A stretch of DNA of 64,000 nt from Dactylellina haptotyla (GCA_031310005.1 CM062381.1:3472001-3536000); one strand, 5' to 3'; positions 10,477-22,400 are shown, counted from the first letter of the stretch. Notes: generated by a model from the letters alone, not told the origin. Numbers and translations: made by a program.

Positions 10477-11489
10477 CGTCCGCAATGCCTGAGACGGAAG
10501 AAATATTTGATGCGCCACAAGTGTTCAGATGTTATAGATCCTGGCGTCAAATTGGGTTTGGTGGTAACTCCCTATTCCTCTATAGCAACCCTGGTAGAAG
10601 ACTGAGATTACTACTCCCACTTCGTATATGGATGTATGAAGTATAATGACTCCTCGATACTCATCGTGGGAATGAAGACTCTTAGGTAAATAAATAACAA
10701 TCGCTCTCACTTCACGAGAAAAACCTGAGCTACTTTACTGCCACGCGAAAGAACAAATCGCCCGTGGAGCTTAGGTCTCGGAAGGTTGTGTTGTTTGTTG
10801 CACCCAAAATAGATCGCGAAGCTCCTAGAGGCGATGACTCTGCTGGTTGCTATACAATAATGTTGCCCAACTCTTGCTCATAGCTTCGCTCGATCTAACT
10901 TGAACATCTATCACATAAGTGAGGCGGTCTCCACGGCTTTGCAAGCAAGAGCCTCGAATTCGAGTCCGGCTTCTTTAAGCTTAAAAATGTCTACATCCTG
11001 TCATCTGGGAGCTACTGTGCCTCGCGAGCTTGCACCGTCGGGAAGCTCAAGCCAACTGCATGTGCCCTGTTCCGTGAGAGCTAGCTCAGGTAGGTTAGAA
11101 GCGGGATGTGCTCGATGCGGTTTTGCTCAATCGATCCAAACTGCAAAAGCCTGGACTGTGCCTGAGATCAGGGAACGGATTGAGTCAGAGCGCGATATCC
11201 CCTGAAGCATAAATTGGCCTGCAGAAGCGGACGGCATTGGATACCTTGTTTCCCAATCTCAGCGTTCGAACGTCCACCGTATTTCAAGATATATCCTGTC
11301 CGTCGGGAAGTATACCATTGCCTCGACCCCACAGCACCGACGCCGCCCCCTGCGAAGGCAACTGACACCAACGACAACACCAACACCGTCAACACAACAG
11401 GACAACAGGGTGAGCTGCGGTCAGCGTCTCCCCCACAGAGCGAGAGAGGTACACCCCGCATCGGACGACAGATATTGACAACCTTCACG
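10477..11489. other. Divergent promoter region, paralogue 4 and 1302-aa gene
   Basis: About 1 kb between divergently transcribed genes. The last 280 bases stay open in the frame of the downstream gene but begin only at a TTG, so they are taken as 5' leader. A tRNA-Ala-like string at 10915-10985 was examined and rejected. Confidence 0.45.
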
Positions 11490-14400
11490 ATGTCTCTCGC
11501 ATCAGTCAGAAAGACGGTCTTCAATCCCCTTCTCCAGACGAAGGAGGATGTGGCAGCCTATCTCAAGTCGCTCCCCAATCCCAATGGCACCGCGCACCCC
11601 TTCAACAAGACGCTTCTGCTCCTCGAAAATGACAAGATTGAAGAAATCGACATCTCGGACAAAACTGAAGATTACTTCTTCTCCGCTACGGACCTCAATA
11701 CCCTATCGGAGACAATCACGCAGCGGATAGAGCTATTCTCTGGCAACTTGGAGAAATTCAAGGCCTACCAGATAATCTCCCTCGTGAACCCTTACCTCGA
11801 GGTGCCATTCGTCGCCGGGGAGAGCACAATAGTCGTCCTCTCAGTCAGAGACCCAACATTCTACGACTTCTGCCTTGGAAACGCCAACGGAAACATGGTC
11901 CTCTTCTCCAACACGGCAGACGCCAGCCTTCCTGGGTTCCGCCACTCCGGTGACATCAGCCAGGGCAACAACCTGCTTCATCACGCGATATTCGATGACA
12001 ACATGAACGAAGAGCCCTTTACGCTCTTCGTTTCAGGCTACAGCAACAACGCCCTGCATAGATATAAGCCTCAAAGTCCTGCCGTGACAATATGCGATCA
12101 CGAGGCAAAGATCATGTATGTTGTTCCTGTCCCGTTGGATCAGGCAACAATCGGTGAGGCAACTTTATGCGCCCCTGTCGTTGGAAGGCGGCGAGGCAAT
12201 AAACTCTGCTTCTCGATTTTACCATCGGCCGTTACTTCGCAGCAGGTTGCAGGTGGCTCTCTTCTCGCTGGCGACACATTAGCGCGTGCAATTGCAAGAG
12301 AGCCGCCCCCGCCGGCTCCCACCCAGGTCGGCCTCACTTCGGCACCGGATGCTAAACCAGCGAAGAAGAAAACGAAGAGCGATGAAGCAAAGGAGACCCT
12401 TACCATTGTCGAGGTTGACACCGCAAAGCCGTTGTTCGTCACCGAGGAGGGGTGCAAGTTCCCAGAGATCGCAAAGGGAAAAGATGGAAACCATATCACT
12501 TTCTTCCAAGGTATCACCGTCCACTCTGAACAACCTGAGGATGTCGAGGCCAAAGACAAGGTTGTTCTCCCTTGCACACTCGGTAATGCGCTTGAAGGCT
12601 CTATGATCCTAGCCCTTGGAAAGCCCTTCACTGGTGCCAAGGTCTCAGAAGAGCAATATACACGTCTCTTCGACAAAGCCCCCCTCGTCGTTTTCACGGT
12701 CTCCGACCGCATGTCAGATCAGGCTCGTGTTCTCAACCCTGATCTTAGATGCAATGCTCTGTATATTCTGCAGACAACTACCCCTATCCCGGATCAGAGT
12801 ACTGCATCCGTCGAGGATATGCTAAATGAGGTCAAGATCAATGCGATCACAGCCCTAGCAGGTCCTCAGTCCATAGTGGTCATTCAACTCGGTGATAGAT
12901 ACTACTTTTACCGGGGTATCCGATGGCCGGGTCTCTTTGAAGAAATCCCAAAGTTCGCCGAAGATATCACCGAGGCTATAGAAGCCATCTTCGAGTCGCA
13001 GGAAGCACCCAAGCATCCGTGGAACAACATCGTCTCAGTAGGCGGCGATCCAACCGTGTACTTCAGAAATGCAATCAGCACCCCAGACGAACTCTTCACC
13101 AATTTCACCGCCTTAGGACTCGATGAACTTGAGAATTTCAAGCCCGACATCTTGGACACCCTATCTCAATTACAAGTCGTAATGTCTCCCAAGGACCTTC
13201 CAGGGTTCACTTCAAAGCTCCAAAATTCGTTGAAGCAGATGATGGACGACCTAGTCGCGCCTCTGAAGAAGGAATACGTGGACGCCCTATTAGCCTCCAA
13301 GGGGAAGACCCGCGATCCCAAGTTGATAGAAAAGTACCGGCGAGCGGAGAAGCAAGCCAAGGTTGCCGTCCAATGGCTTATCGATGCACTCGGTGGACTC
13401 GTATCCACTCGCATCTCTTCAACCCGTCAGTATGATCTCAAGCAGATGATCCGAAAGCAAAAAATCATGGACAACGTCGCCGCTAGCAAAGATATGACAT
13501 ATGACAGCCTCGCCCTCCTCTTAGAGGAACACTGTACTGAAATCGGCATGGTTATCGCAAATATCGAGAGCACTCAGTTCAGAACTTTGCTAGAGAAAGT
13601 CAGAGATAGCAGCCTCCTCCGTCACATCCAGCAGCTCCCCAGAGAAACCAGCCGCATCTGCGCCTTAGACAACCGAGTACAATACTTGAGCGGCCTCGAC
13701 AGCGGTATCATCCTCCCGCTCTCGCAGGATGGCCATACTGGTCCCTTAGCAATGCAGAAGGGACAGCTAGCGCTCTCGTTCCCATACGGCGTTTCCGACG
13801 ACAAGACCGGTTCTGCGTTCGCATTCGCCTGTTTCGACCAGTTCATCAATATCAAGCACCCATACAGCCAATTCTGGGTTGAACTCTGCAATCTCCACCA
13901 CGTCTCCATGTTCCGTATCCTGCAGCGAAACACAATCACATCTGCAATCCAGTCCCGAGAATTCTCCATCACGCCAGCAAACAAGGATCTCGGATTTATG
14001 CTCGCATACTGTTTGACCGACGCTATGAAATCACTAGCGGCAACCAGGGCGGGTATTCCCCTAGAAGCCAAGTTCGGGGAGGATGTCGACACCACTACTA
14101 AGATGATGAGAGGCTTGTTCGGATACCTTATGACCAGTCTCGCGGCGGGTGTCCAGCCAATGAGCATGGCATGGCAAATGCTCTCCAAGTCTACCACAAT
14201 AGAAGCACCCCCACAGGATGAGTTCTGGCTGTACAGGCGTATTATCGAGCTATTCCCGTACACCGCCTGGCCGCAAGCGCAGTTCAAGAAGAACGTGAGA
14301 CTGCTCGTGGCACGGTTGATCAGGAGACAGATTGCAGATCCCGTCACCAAACCGCTCCGGGATAGCATGGCCCAGATGAAGCAGGACGAGTTCAGAGATT

Positions 14401-15398
14401 ACATCAAGAAGCGTAACGTTCATTTGAAGTGGGCTGAGGTGACGATGGAGGTGTTGAGCAAGTTGCTTCTCGGCGGGTACGAAGGCGAGGAGAACAGGGA
14501 TAAGGTTAAAGGAATCGCGCAGAGGCTCGTCGATTTAGTCCCACCTGAAGAATTGACGATCAGCAAGGGCAAGCGCGGTCTGATCCGAGTGATGAAAGCG
14601 TTCCGGAAGTTGAAGGAAACCGGCGAAATCGAAGCTGTGAACCTCGATACCAGACAAGCTGCAGGACACACCTACGCGAAGAGATCGGCCGCGATGAAGG
14701 AGTTGAAGGAGAAGCTGGTGGAAGCAGCGTCCGAGAAGAAGGTGGCGGAGACAAAGAAGGCTTATGACGATATTCAGGCAAAGATGAGAGAGATCGCCAG
14801 CCGTTTCAAAGTCGAATCTGTCAAGGTACAGAATCACAAGAACATCGATGAAGTAGTTTCAAAGCTCGAGAAAGGGGAGGAGTTGGAGCTGAAACGGATA
14901 TTAACTCTGCTGAAGAGCGACGCAGAGATGTACAGGGAACCATGGAGAGTCGGTAAATTTGAGGAGCCGGAGCCAAGCAAGATGCATCTCGTGCACTTCA
15001 TCCTGACGGAAGAAATGATCGGCCCGGATGAGGCGAAGAGCCAGGAAGTAATTATCGAGAAGCCGAAGACCCTGGACCAGCGACTTTCGGCGCTTCCTGG
15101 TGGAGATAAGGCTGGAAAGCTGGCGATTGTGATGGAAAAGGTGAAAGAGACGGGAGAATTGATCAAGATTGCAAATTTGCCCGAGGACGACTTTATGGCG
15201 ATGTTCAAGTTCTGTAACGGAAATACAGAGGAGGAGGTTGAGACTTTGAAGAAATCAATCGTGGTTTATCTAGAAGGATGGTCAGACGTGGTGGCAGCGG
15301 AGGGCAGAGTTATGGACTTGCTGAGAGGTCCAAAGGGCAAGGCGGAAGATAAGGAGATTGCAGAGGTCGATGCAAAGGCTGCAGCTAGTGCAAAGTAG
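11490..15398 (+). CDS. Large uncharacterised protein, 1302 residues, intronless
   Basis: The open frame extends 92 codons upstream of the chosen start, but without an ATG; MSLASVRKTVFN is the first in-frame methionine. I do not recognise the family. There is no signal peptide and no clear membrane segment. The N-terminal 250 residues are globular. A low-complexity linker (PPPPAPTQ...PAKKKTKSDEAK) sits near residues 275-300. The middle is mixed helical, with tracts such as DLVAPLKKEYVDALLASKGK. The last 300 residues are rich in Lys and Glu and probably largely helical or coiled-coil (AAMKELKEKLVEAASEKKVAE). GC content is higher than in the neighbouring array and the frame is uninterrupted over 3.9 kb, which supports a real, expressed gene. 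Its position between the secreted array and the second RNase III-like gene does not explain its function. Confidence 0.8.
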   Translation: MSLASVRKTVFNPLLQTKEDVAAYLKSLPNPNGTAHPFNKTLLLLENDKIEEIDISDKTEDYFFSATDLNTLSETITQRIELFSGNLEKFKAYQIISLVNPYLEVPFVAGESTIVVLSVRDPTFYDFCLGNANGNMVLFSNTADASLPGFRHSGDISQGNNLLHHAIFDDNMNEEPFTLFVSGYSNNALHRYKPQSPAVTICDHEAKIMYVVPVPLDQATIGEATLCAPVVGRRRGNKLCFSILPSAVTSQQVAGGSLLAGDTLARAIAREPPPPAPTQVGLTSAPDAKPAKKKTKSDEAKETLTIVEVDTAKPLFVTEEGCKFPEIAKGKDGNHITFFQGITVHSEQPEDVEAKDKVVLPCTLGNALEGSMILALGKPFTGAKVSEEQYTRLFDKAPLVVFTVSDRMSDQARVLNPDLRCNALYILQTTTPIPDQSTASVEDMLNEVKINAITALAGPQSIVVIQLGDRYYFYRGIRWPGLFEEIPKFAEDITEAIEAIFESQEAPKHPWNNIVSVGGDPTVYFRNAISTPDELFTNFTALGLDELENFKPDILDTLSQLQVVMSPKDLPGFTSKLQNSLKQMMDDLVAPLKKEYVDALLASKGKTRDPKLIEKYRRAEKQAKVAVQWLIDALGGLVSTRISSTRQYDLKQMIRKQKIMDNVAASKDMTYDSLALLLEEHCTEIGMVIANIESTQFRTLLEKVRDSSLLRHIQQLPRETSRICALDNRVQYLSGLDSGIILPLSQDGHTGPLAMQKGQLALSFPYGVSDDKTGSAFAFACFDQFINIKHPYSQFWVELCNLHHVSMFRILQRNTITSAIQSREFSITPANKDLGFMLAYCLTDAMKSLAATRAGIPLEAKFGEDVDTTTKMMRGLFGYLMTSLAAGVQPMSMAWQMLSKSTTIEAPPQDEFWLYRRIIELFPYTAWPQAQFKKNVRLLVARLIRRQIADPVTKPLRDSMAQMKQDEFRDYIKKRNVHLKWAEVTMEVLSKLLLGGYEGEENRDKVKGIAQRLVDLVPPEELTISKGKRGLIRVMKAFRKLKETGEIEAVNLDTRQAAGHTYAKRSAAMKELKEKLVEAASEKKVAETKKAYDDIQAKMREIASRFKVESVKVQNHKNIDEVVSKLEKGEELELKRILTLLKSDAEMYREPWRVGKFEEPEPSKMHLVHFILTEEMIGPDEAKSQEVIIEKPKTLDQRLSALPGGDKAGKLAIVMEKVKETGELIKIANLPEDDFMAMFKFCNGNTEEEVETLKKSIVVYLEGWSDVVAAEGRVMDLLRGPKGKAEDKEIAEVDAKAAASAK

Positions 15399-15634
15399 TT
15401 TATAAAATATTTGATTTAATGTTATAATATGTCAAAAGCGGCTTTGTTTTATCTATGAATTTTGTTATGGTTGTAGGCCCATAAGACGATCAAGTTTTAT
15501 TTTTAATCTGTATTTTATGTCGCATTTTTAATTGCAACTGTTACCAATCACCTCGCCACTCTTCTTATGATGTTCATCTCATCTACAAAATAAAGCCCTC
15601 GATACTCATACCTAATTACTTGCCCGTTGCAGCA

Positions 15635-16609
15635 ATGCTCTTTCTGCATACGAAGACATTTACCTCCTCTCTCCGAGCAGCTTGTGTCTTCGTCCACCCC
15701 CGCCCGCACCTCAGAAAGCCAACAGCCTGGCAAAGATTCCGCAAAACCAAGATAATGCTCAGATTCATCGACTGTATCCACGCACTGTCCTGCTTCGGTC
15801 CTCCTAGAGACATCGACCCACACAACCCCAACATTACTATGACTCCAGCGAATATCATCGCTTTCCAAGTCCCCGCCGGGCACCTCGAACCGGATCAAGA
15901 AAGACAGTTGACTAAACTTCCTACTATTCCAACAATCAACGATAAAAGGCTGCTGAAGAAGATCCTGAAGATCAAGAGGAAGAAGAAGAATAAGAAGGCA
16001 AAGGAAGATGGAAACTCCCCAGGAAGAGCGAATACTAGCGGGGAGAGCAGCACTGAAGAAAGCGAGAAGGAGCGCAATCCACCTACAGGCCCACCCACGG
16101 GAGATACTACCCAACACCCAGATAATCCATTCGCCCGGGCAGGCGAGATCATCATCTGGGAGGTTGTGATGTCTATCTTGAACAGTCGCGGGAATAAGCT
16201 AAGTCCCAGTGATAGAGAAGTTAGAACCCCCAAGATTCCAGAACTCATCCAATTATTATTCTAAGTTTAGCTAACATTCGTAAACCAGAGATTCGAAAGC
16301 ATCCTCACCAGCGACAACCAAGCCCATTACTTCACCCTCTGTTACCGCATGGAGCAACACATTCATGGTTACAAAGACTGGGGCACTCTTTCCACTCGCA
16401 ATTTGGCTGAGGTCTTCCGTGGGTACATCGGCGCACTCAGTTTAGAAAGTGAGGTTGGGCCAAAAGCAGCCTGGTCCTTCGTTCATCAGCTTTTCCAGGA
16501 AGTCTTACAGGATGAAATTGAGTATGCTGAATGGAGAAGTACTTTTGCCAGAGGACGAGGTCAGCCGAATGAACAGGAGAAGGACAATGTTGAAACAAGG
16601 TTTATTTGA
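15635..16609 (+). CDS. Second degenerate RNase III-like protein (2 exons)
   Basis: Exons 15635-16219 and 16289-16609 are joined by a phase 0 intron with a GCTAAC branch site and give about 301 residues. The start is uncertain: ATGs at 15635 and 15839 are both possible, and the later one (MTPANIIAF) aligns better with the paralogue at 519-1658. The equivalent of the first RNase III signature is FARAGEIIIWEVV and of the second is NLAEVFRGYIGAL, followed by a helix ending in VHQLFQEVLQDE. The intron falls between these two signatures exactly as in the paralogue. The conserved acidic positions are substituted (E to A, D to E, D to E, E to R), so nuclease activity is unlikely. A basic, Lys-rich stretch (KKILKIKRKKKNKKAK) could contact RNA. 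It has no exon equivalent to the RNA-binding-like third exon of the paralogue. Confidence 0.5.
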
Positions 16610-17095
16610 ATGGGGGTGGATTTGTGGGTAGGTTAGTTAGAACGACAAGCAAATCTAGGCTCCGTTCAAAGCAATTATTGATAGTCTCTCAAAAACTTTA
16701 TATTAGTATGCTAACTTCACTTATAAAAGTAAGTATCACAAAATTATTGACGTGAATTACTTAAGCATTTAAAACTTAAACCTTTTATTCCTTCATCGCC
16801 TCCCCCCAGTACCACGTACCTTCTGTATCTACAGTCTCGTCCTATATCTAATAAATTTGTTGACCATTCAAAATGCCACACGCCTACGCCACAGTGCCAC
16901 CTGTTGCACATTTGGCCACTCCAGTCCGTGTATATTGCATTTAGCTCCAATCGCAAAATCCAATATCCACAAGCGCAGCTGCCGAAGTTCCCTGGCTTTA
17001 AAGGTCCTCCTGGCCTGTATTTGTTATTTCCAATTCGATTGAAGTATAAACATTTAAACAAGGCTGGTCTCGCAGGCCCAATTCAAACTGCAAGA

Positions 17096-17974
17096 ATGGG
17101 ATCGAATGCCACACCCACACTCCTTACGCTCCCTGCAGAACTCCAGATCCTAATAATCTCCCATCTCGAGATTGAAGATCAATTCTCTGCCTCCCAAGTA
17201 TGCGACGTTTGGAAAGACATAATCTTGAACCACAAATCCATCCAAAAAGGCCGATACGCTACCACCCCTGGCTCCCAATTCTACACTCACAAACTCGTCA
17301 CCACAAATGTAGTACCACTGGAAAGCCCCCATTTCAGCTTCAAAGTCCGAAACGGCGCCCTAACAAGTTTCATCTACCACTACGGTGCCCTCTTTTCCGA
17401 AATCTCTAAAGAGAAACTCGCGAGAAAAAACCAGGAACTCGGAACCACCTGGCGGGATATCTCAGAATGCATATTCCTCGACGAACGAATGTTCTCACCA
17501 TTTATAGACACACCTTACTTTCCTGAAATTGCTCATGATGACGAGAACCCCCTCCCGCGCTTACTGATAAAGAAATCGAAAGAAAACAATAATGCTGGAA
17601 CTGGGCACGGGGTTCGACGGTTCATGTACCCAGAGTTCGAGCGGTATGACAAATCTGAGCCGGATTACGGAGAGGATAATCGTTACGGCCGGACGGAGTA
17701 TGAATTTTGTACCGGGGTAAGCTTTTGTGATAATTCCACTTGGTCGTCAGATAAATGGAAGGCGGAATTGCGGTTCCAGAATAATACGACGGTAAGGGAG
17801 GTGTTGGAGGCGATAATCCTGGAGATCGTGGGGATTTTGAAGGCTTGGGGGATAAACACCGAGGTCGACCATCAGATGATCTTTTTGACGGCAGATGATA
17901 AAGAGGGGAGTTGGGCGTTAGCTGGAGGGTTTGTAACGGAACTTGGAGATAGTTATGACGCGTTTAAAATCTGA
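17096..17974 (+). CDS. F-box protein
   Basis: A single exon encodes 292 residues from the ATG of MGSNATPTLLTLPAELQ. Residues about 6-45 are a typical N-terminal F-box (LLTLPAELQILIISHLEIED, then the helix with CDVWKDII). The rest has no recognisable leucine-rich, kelch or WD repeats and resembles the many lineage-specific fungal F-box proteins with a private C-terminal domain. F-box proteins link substrates to SCF ubiquitin ligases through Skp1. The upstream in-frame extension (16904-17095) lacks an ATG. Confidence 0.75.
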   Translation: MGSNATPTLLTLPAELQILIISHLEIEDQFSASQVCDVWKDIILNHKSIQKGRYATTPGSQFYTHKLVTTNVVPLESPHFSFKVRNGALTSFIYHYGALFSEISKEKLARKNQELGTTWRDISECIFLDERMFSPFIDTPYFPEIAHDDENPLPRLLIKKSKENNNAGTGHGVRRFMYPEFERYDKSEPDYGEDNRYGRTEYEFCTGVSFCDNSTWSSDKWKAELRFQNNTTVREVLEAIILEIVGILKAWGINTEVDHQMIFLTADDKEGSWALAGGFVTELGDSYDAFKI

Positions 17975-18095
17975 TGTTGTGGGAACTGTCGTATGGTTGA
18001 TTAGGATGGCTTAGGCTTATTACCCATACCAACTGTAATTTTTATTCATTGACGTGTAATTTATATGTTCATCTCTCGAGTTCGCGCGAAGGATA

Positions 18096-18887
18096 TCATT
18101 TGAACATTCCCCACATCTTAGCAACTCTGAATCCTTCCGCCAGAGTGCCCACTCGAGCATCAATTCCGCACCCCTCATCGGCCAACTTCCTACAGGTTTC
18201 CCACAGTTCATCGAGTGGCACAGTGAAGCACTCGATGAATTCATTCTCCTCTAGATTCTGAACTGGATTCTTATTCTCCTCGAGTGTCATATCGATCGTA
18301 ATATGAACGAAGCTGTTTCAAAACTTAGCATTCATGCCCTTTTCTCGTCCAAAATGCGAATGACACCTACTTCAGATTGGTATTGCAAAAGCCAGGATCA
18401 TTGAACATCAAACAGCTAACACTCCCGCTGTCGTCGCCCTTCGCCAGGGTACCAACATATCCAGTTTCCTCTTTCAGCTCCCTGATAGCGCATTCTTCTG
18501 GTGTCTCGCCCGCATCTATCAACCCAGCGGGGACCTCGATGCATATCTTATCGATAGGCGGGCGGTACTGCTTTTGCAGCAGAATCGCTGGTTTTTGGCC
18601 AGGAGCTTTGAGAACCGCAATGATCCCCACCCCGTCAGATTCAGAGTCCTTAGGACGGGTCAGACGCTCGGAAGATTCCCAGGTTCGTGGGGTTGAATTT
18701 GGGTCGTCGTATGAGATTCTGTGGGGTACGAGGGGTACGACTTGTCAGAAGGCACGCGCTTCTTGCTTGGAATTTCTGTGGGAAAACTTGGTAAGATCAC
18801 ATACTTTACCAATCGTACCCATTTCGCGTCCTTGGTGTCGAGAGGCTCGACCGAAGTAACCGTTCCTTTAATATTAGCCTTGGACAT
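18096..18887 (-). CDS. ADP-sugar pyrophosphatase, Nudix family (3 exons)
   Basis: Exons 18887-18805, 18718-18371 and 18312-18096 encode 215 residues. The protein begins with TSVEPLDTKDAKWVRLVK and continues across the first intron (GTATGT donor) into ISYDDPNSTPRTWES, the expected N-terminal strand pair of NUDT5/Ysa1 enzymes. A complete Nudix box lies at residues 93-115 (GLIDAGETPEECAIRELKEE, then TGY), with all residues of the GX5EX7REUXEEXGU consensus. The sequence CIEVPAG just before it and the C-terminal DMTLEENKNPVQ also fit this family. These enzymes hydrolyse ADP-ribose and related ADP-sugars to AMP and sugar phosphate, limiting free ADP-ribose in the cytosol. The gene is divergent from the NLR gene, with about 585 bases between starts. 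Confidence 0.88.
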
Positions 18888-19472
18888 CTTGTCGGTGGGT
18901 ATTCAGAGGTGAAAGTCCAGCAGTCAGGTACCCCGGCCAAGCTAGTTCGAACCTCGACAAGGCATGCATCAAAATATCACAAATGGCCACAGATATTTGT
19001 GTTGTCGAGAGTTCAGTTGAGATATTGCACCAATTTTGAATCCTTGACAAAAGGACGAACAAGACGATGCTCCAGCCACACTGAATATCTGCTGGTACTA
19101 GGTCTTCCCTCATCAATATAAAATATATATCCAATGGCAAATTTGCCGCAAGCAGTCCGCCACAGATTATGCATATTCGTGCAGCAAGTATCCTGTAAAG
19201 GATAGAAAAGGAAACAAGGCTGAGGTGCATGCACCATCTGACCTGGTACTTGACCGAAACCTATAAGGGGCCTCTGACCCCCTTGCTTTCTCAAATTTGT
19301 TCCCCAGAGGATCACAAAGTCACAAATCTACTACTCTAGCCTTCAAGGCCTACCCCTTCATTCGAAAGCAGCAAATCCCGAGCGCGACTCTAGATCTAGC
19401 TAGAATCGCACGATATATTTCTATATAAAATATTCTAACTTTAGATTGATACCCCAAATTTCCTTGCCTCAC
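18888..19472. other. Divergent promoter region, Nudix and NLR genes
   Basis: About 585 bases between the start codons of two divergent genes. No further gene was seen. AT-rich stretches near 19420-19440 lie shortly upstream of the NLR start. Confidence 0.5.
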
Positions 19473-22400
19473 ATGGATCCTCTTAGCACCATTGCTTCTA
19501 CAATCGCTATTATTCAAGCTACCTCCAAAACCTTCGAGATAATAAGGACGATCTCGGAGCTCCCAGCTGCTTTCGAAGAGGTGAACCGACAGCTACCTAT
19601 CGTCGAACAAACGCTCCGCAATGCCAAGTCCAGACTGCGACGGGGCCCTGATCCCACGGACGCCGAAGAAGCCATAATAAACTCTATTCTTAGCCCGTGT
19701 CAAGAAAAGGCCGCCAAACTCAAGGATATATTCGATAAACTTCATACCAAATGTCAAACCCAAAATGGATCTGCACCATGGGGTGTTGTTCGCGCTACAT
19801 ACCGCAAGGTACTAGCCGGCGTCAAGGCTCATCGAGTAGAGAGCCTTATGAATGAAATTTTGAAGGATACAAAGATGCTCGCATGTAACCAAGTCTTCAA
19901 GTTAGCGATGGCGCAAGATTTGACAGCGATTGAGAAAGCTATCGAAAACCTAGGTATTGCGGGGCAGTCTTTACCGGACTCGGAATTTGAAGGCGCTGGA
20001 ACCATCAATGCCCAACAAGCCGTCGCTAGTGGAGCACACGGTCAGCAAAATAATGTTCAAGGAGGCGAAAATACATTTAATACAGGGCAGTATATCGCAT
20101 CAGGGTCAAATCAGAATATACACTATGGTGAGCCTCCTAAATAGCAGTCTTGAGAGCCAAGAATATAGCGCAGTGCGCAACTAGATAGAATATTTAATTG
20201 ATACATAAGTTTTCAAAAGTGAATTCCAGTTAGTTTATCCCGCGCGGTCCGTGGACATTTCTTTATGCCATGGTCTCAAATTACGAGCAATTACACGTGG
20301 CTAATGGCCTACGTCTTTAGACTCTGAACTTTCGCTACCAACAGCGAAAGATGCTATTTTCGGAAGCGCCGTCGACCAATATGAGCCGGAGTGCTTGGAG
20401 GGCACCAGAGTCGATGTTCTAAACGATATTCTAAAATGGGTTAATAAACCACATGGTAAATCTTTATATTGGCTGAATGGAATGGCCGGAACCGGTAAAT
20501 TCTCATGGATTCACATCATGTAACCAAACATTCTCGCTAACTAGTTGTAGGAAAGTCCACAATATCGAGAACAATTTGTAGAAAACTTCACAAAGAAGGC
20601 CTTTTAGGCGCTAGTTTCTTCTTCAAACGAGGCGAGGGCGACCGCGGTAATGCCACCAGACTATTCACTACACTCGCCGATAGGCTAGCAGTCTACTCCC
20701 CTACTCTAAAGGCGGACATTTACAACAGAATGAAAAGGGACCCTTCTATCCCAACCATGGCCTTTGCAGTACAATTTAGGGAGTTAATTCTTCAACCTTT
20801 ATCAAATTCCAGAGGAATCTCGCGTAAAGTGGTAATAGTAGTCGATGCCTTAGACGAATGTGAAGGAGAACCGGATCAAGAGGCTATAATAGCCGTTCTT
20901 GCTTTGGCACGATGCGCTTATCCTGTTGACCTACGAGTATTCCTAACGAGCAGACCAGAGCTTCCCCCCCGTTTAGGCTTTGGCAGTATCTCTGGAAAAT
21001 TCGAAGATTGTATACTACACAAGGTTCCTTCGACCGACCTTGACATAGATATCTACCTCCGATGGGAACTCTCAAAAATACGCCCCCGGTTTAATGACTG
21101 GTTTCCGTTTCCGGATTTCTGGCCAACAGAAGACGATATTCGCAAATTAGCCAAGGCTGCAAAACCCTTATTCATTGCCGCTGCAACTTACTGCAGGTTT
21201 ATCGCAGATACCAGGGAAAGCCCCGTTGATAGTCTCAAAATTCTCTTGACAAGCACACACAGGGAGCTTGATCAACTGAGCAAGACATATGTTCCAATAC
21301 TAAAACAACTTGCAAATCAAGATGACGCTAAGATAAAGGAATCCTTGGAATACAAGATAGCGGAATCCTTGGAGTACGATTTCGCAGATTTTATGGGTGA
21401 TACTGAAAGTCAGAATGGTTTGGCCGCAAACTTCAGAACAATTGTGGGAACGATTATTTCCCTTGCCACTCCCCTGTCGATTGTCTCTTTAGCTAGACTT
21501 CTTTCTATGGAAGAGGCTACAATTCGCCTTACACTAAATAATCTACACTCCATTTTAGATATCCCCGATATAAATCTCCAAGGTGGTGTGGTCAGAGCTT
21601 TCCATCTGTCACTTGCCGACTTCCTCTTAGGTTCTCACCTGAAGAAAAGTGCACTCAGTCGATTTTGGATTGACAGTAAAGCTACACACGAAAACATCAC
21701 CTCTAAATGCATCGATCTCATGTCTAACGAGCTCAATGAAAACATTTGCAGTTTAGGATCTCATGGAACTCTACGCTCTGAGATTAATAAAACCCTCATC
21801 GACCAATGCGTCTCTATTGAGCTACAGTATGCCTGTCGCTATTGGACCAACCATTTGATAAAAAGTGAACAGTATATTACTGCCAGCACCCAAGTACGAG
21901 ACTTCTTTCAGAAACATTTACTACACTGGCTCGAGGTCATGAGCCTTCTAGGGTGCATGTTTGAGGTTGTCCCTATAATTTCAAGTGTGGAAATTCAAAT
22001 TAAAGTAAGTTGTTTATCGTAGTCAATTTGAACCCAAACCCCTTGAAGGAACAGAACTTAATTTAATTGTGATTTTTCCAGAATCAGATTCTGAGTCATA
22101 CCTCTGATTCCGATTCCGAGTTTGTCTTTATAGGATGTCGGGAAGATAGGTCTTTCCCAAAACTTCTCTATGATATCAAGCGGTTTGTGCTTCAAAACCA
22201 GACCTTGGTGGACAGAGCCCCACTACAAATTTATTCCTCGGCCGTTCTATTCTCACCAGACTCCAGCGAGGTGAAAAAACTGTTCAAACCAAAGTGGATA
22301 GTAAGCCATCATGTTTGTGAGGTATCTAAGCAACCAAAGAAATGGGGTTCGCTGCTTCAGACCCTTGAGGGGCACGAAGGTTTGGTTGGTGCTTTAGCCT

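Noticed and set aside
10915-10985. tRNA-Ala-like string with TTTGCAA and TTCGAGTCC
   Set aside because: The T-arm does not pair, and no acceptor stem or proper D-arm is found; TCGAATTCGA is a simple palindrome.
12140-14368. Long antisense frames within the 1302-residue gene
   Set aside because: They mirror the codon bias of the sense gene and have no motifs of their own.
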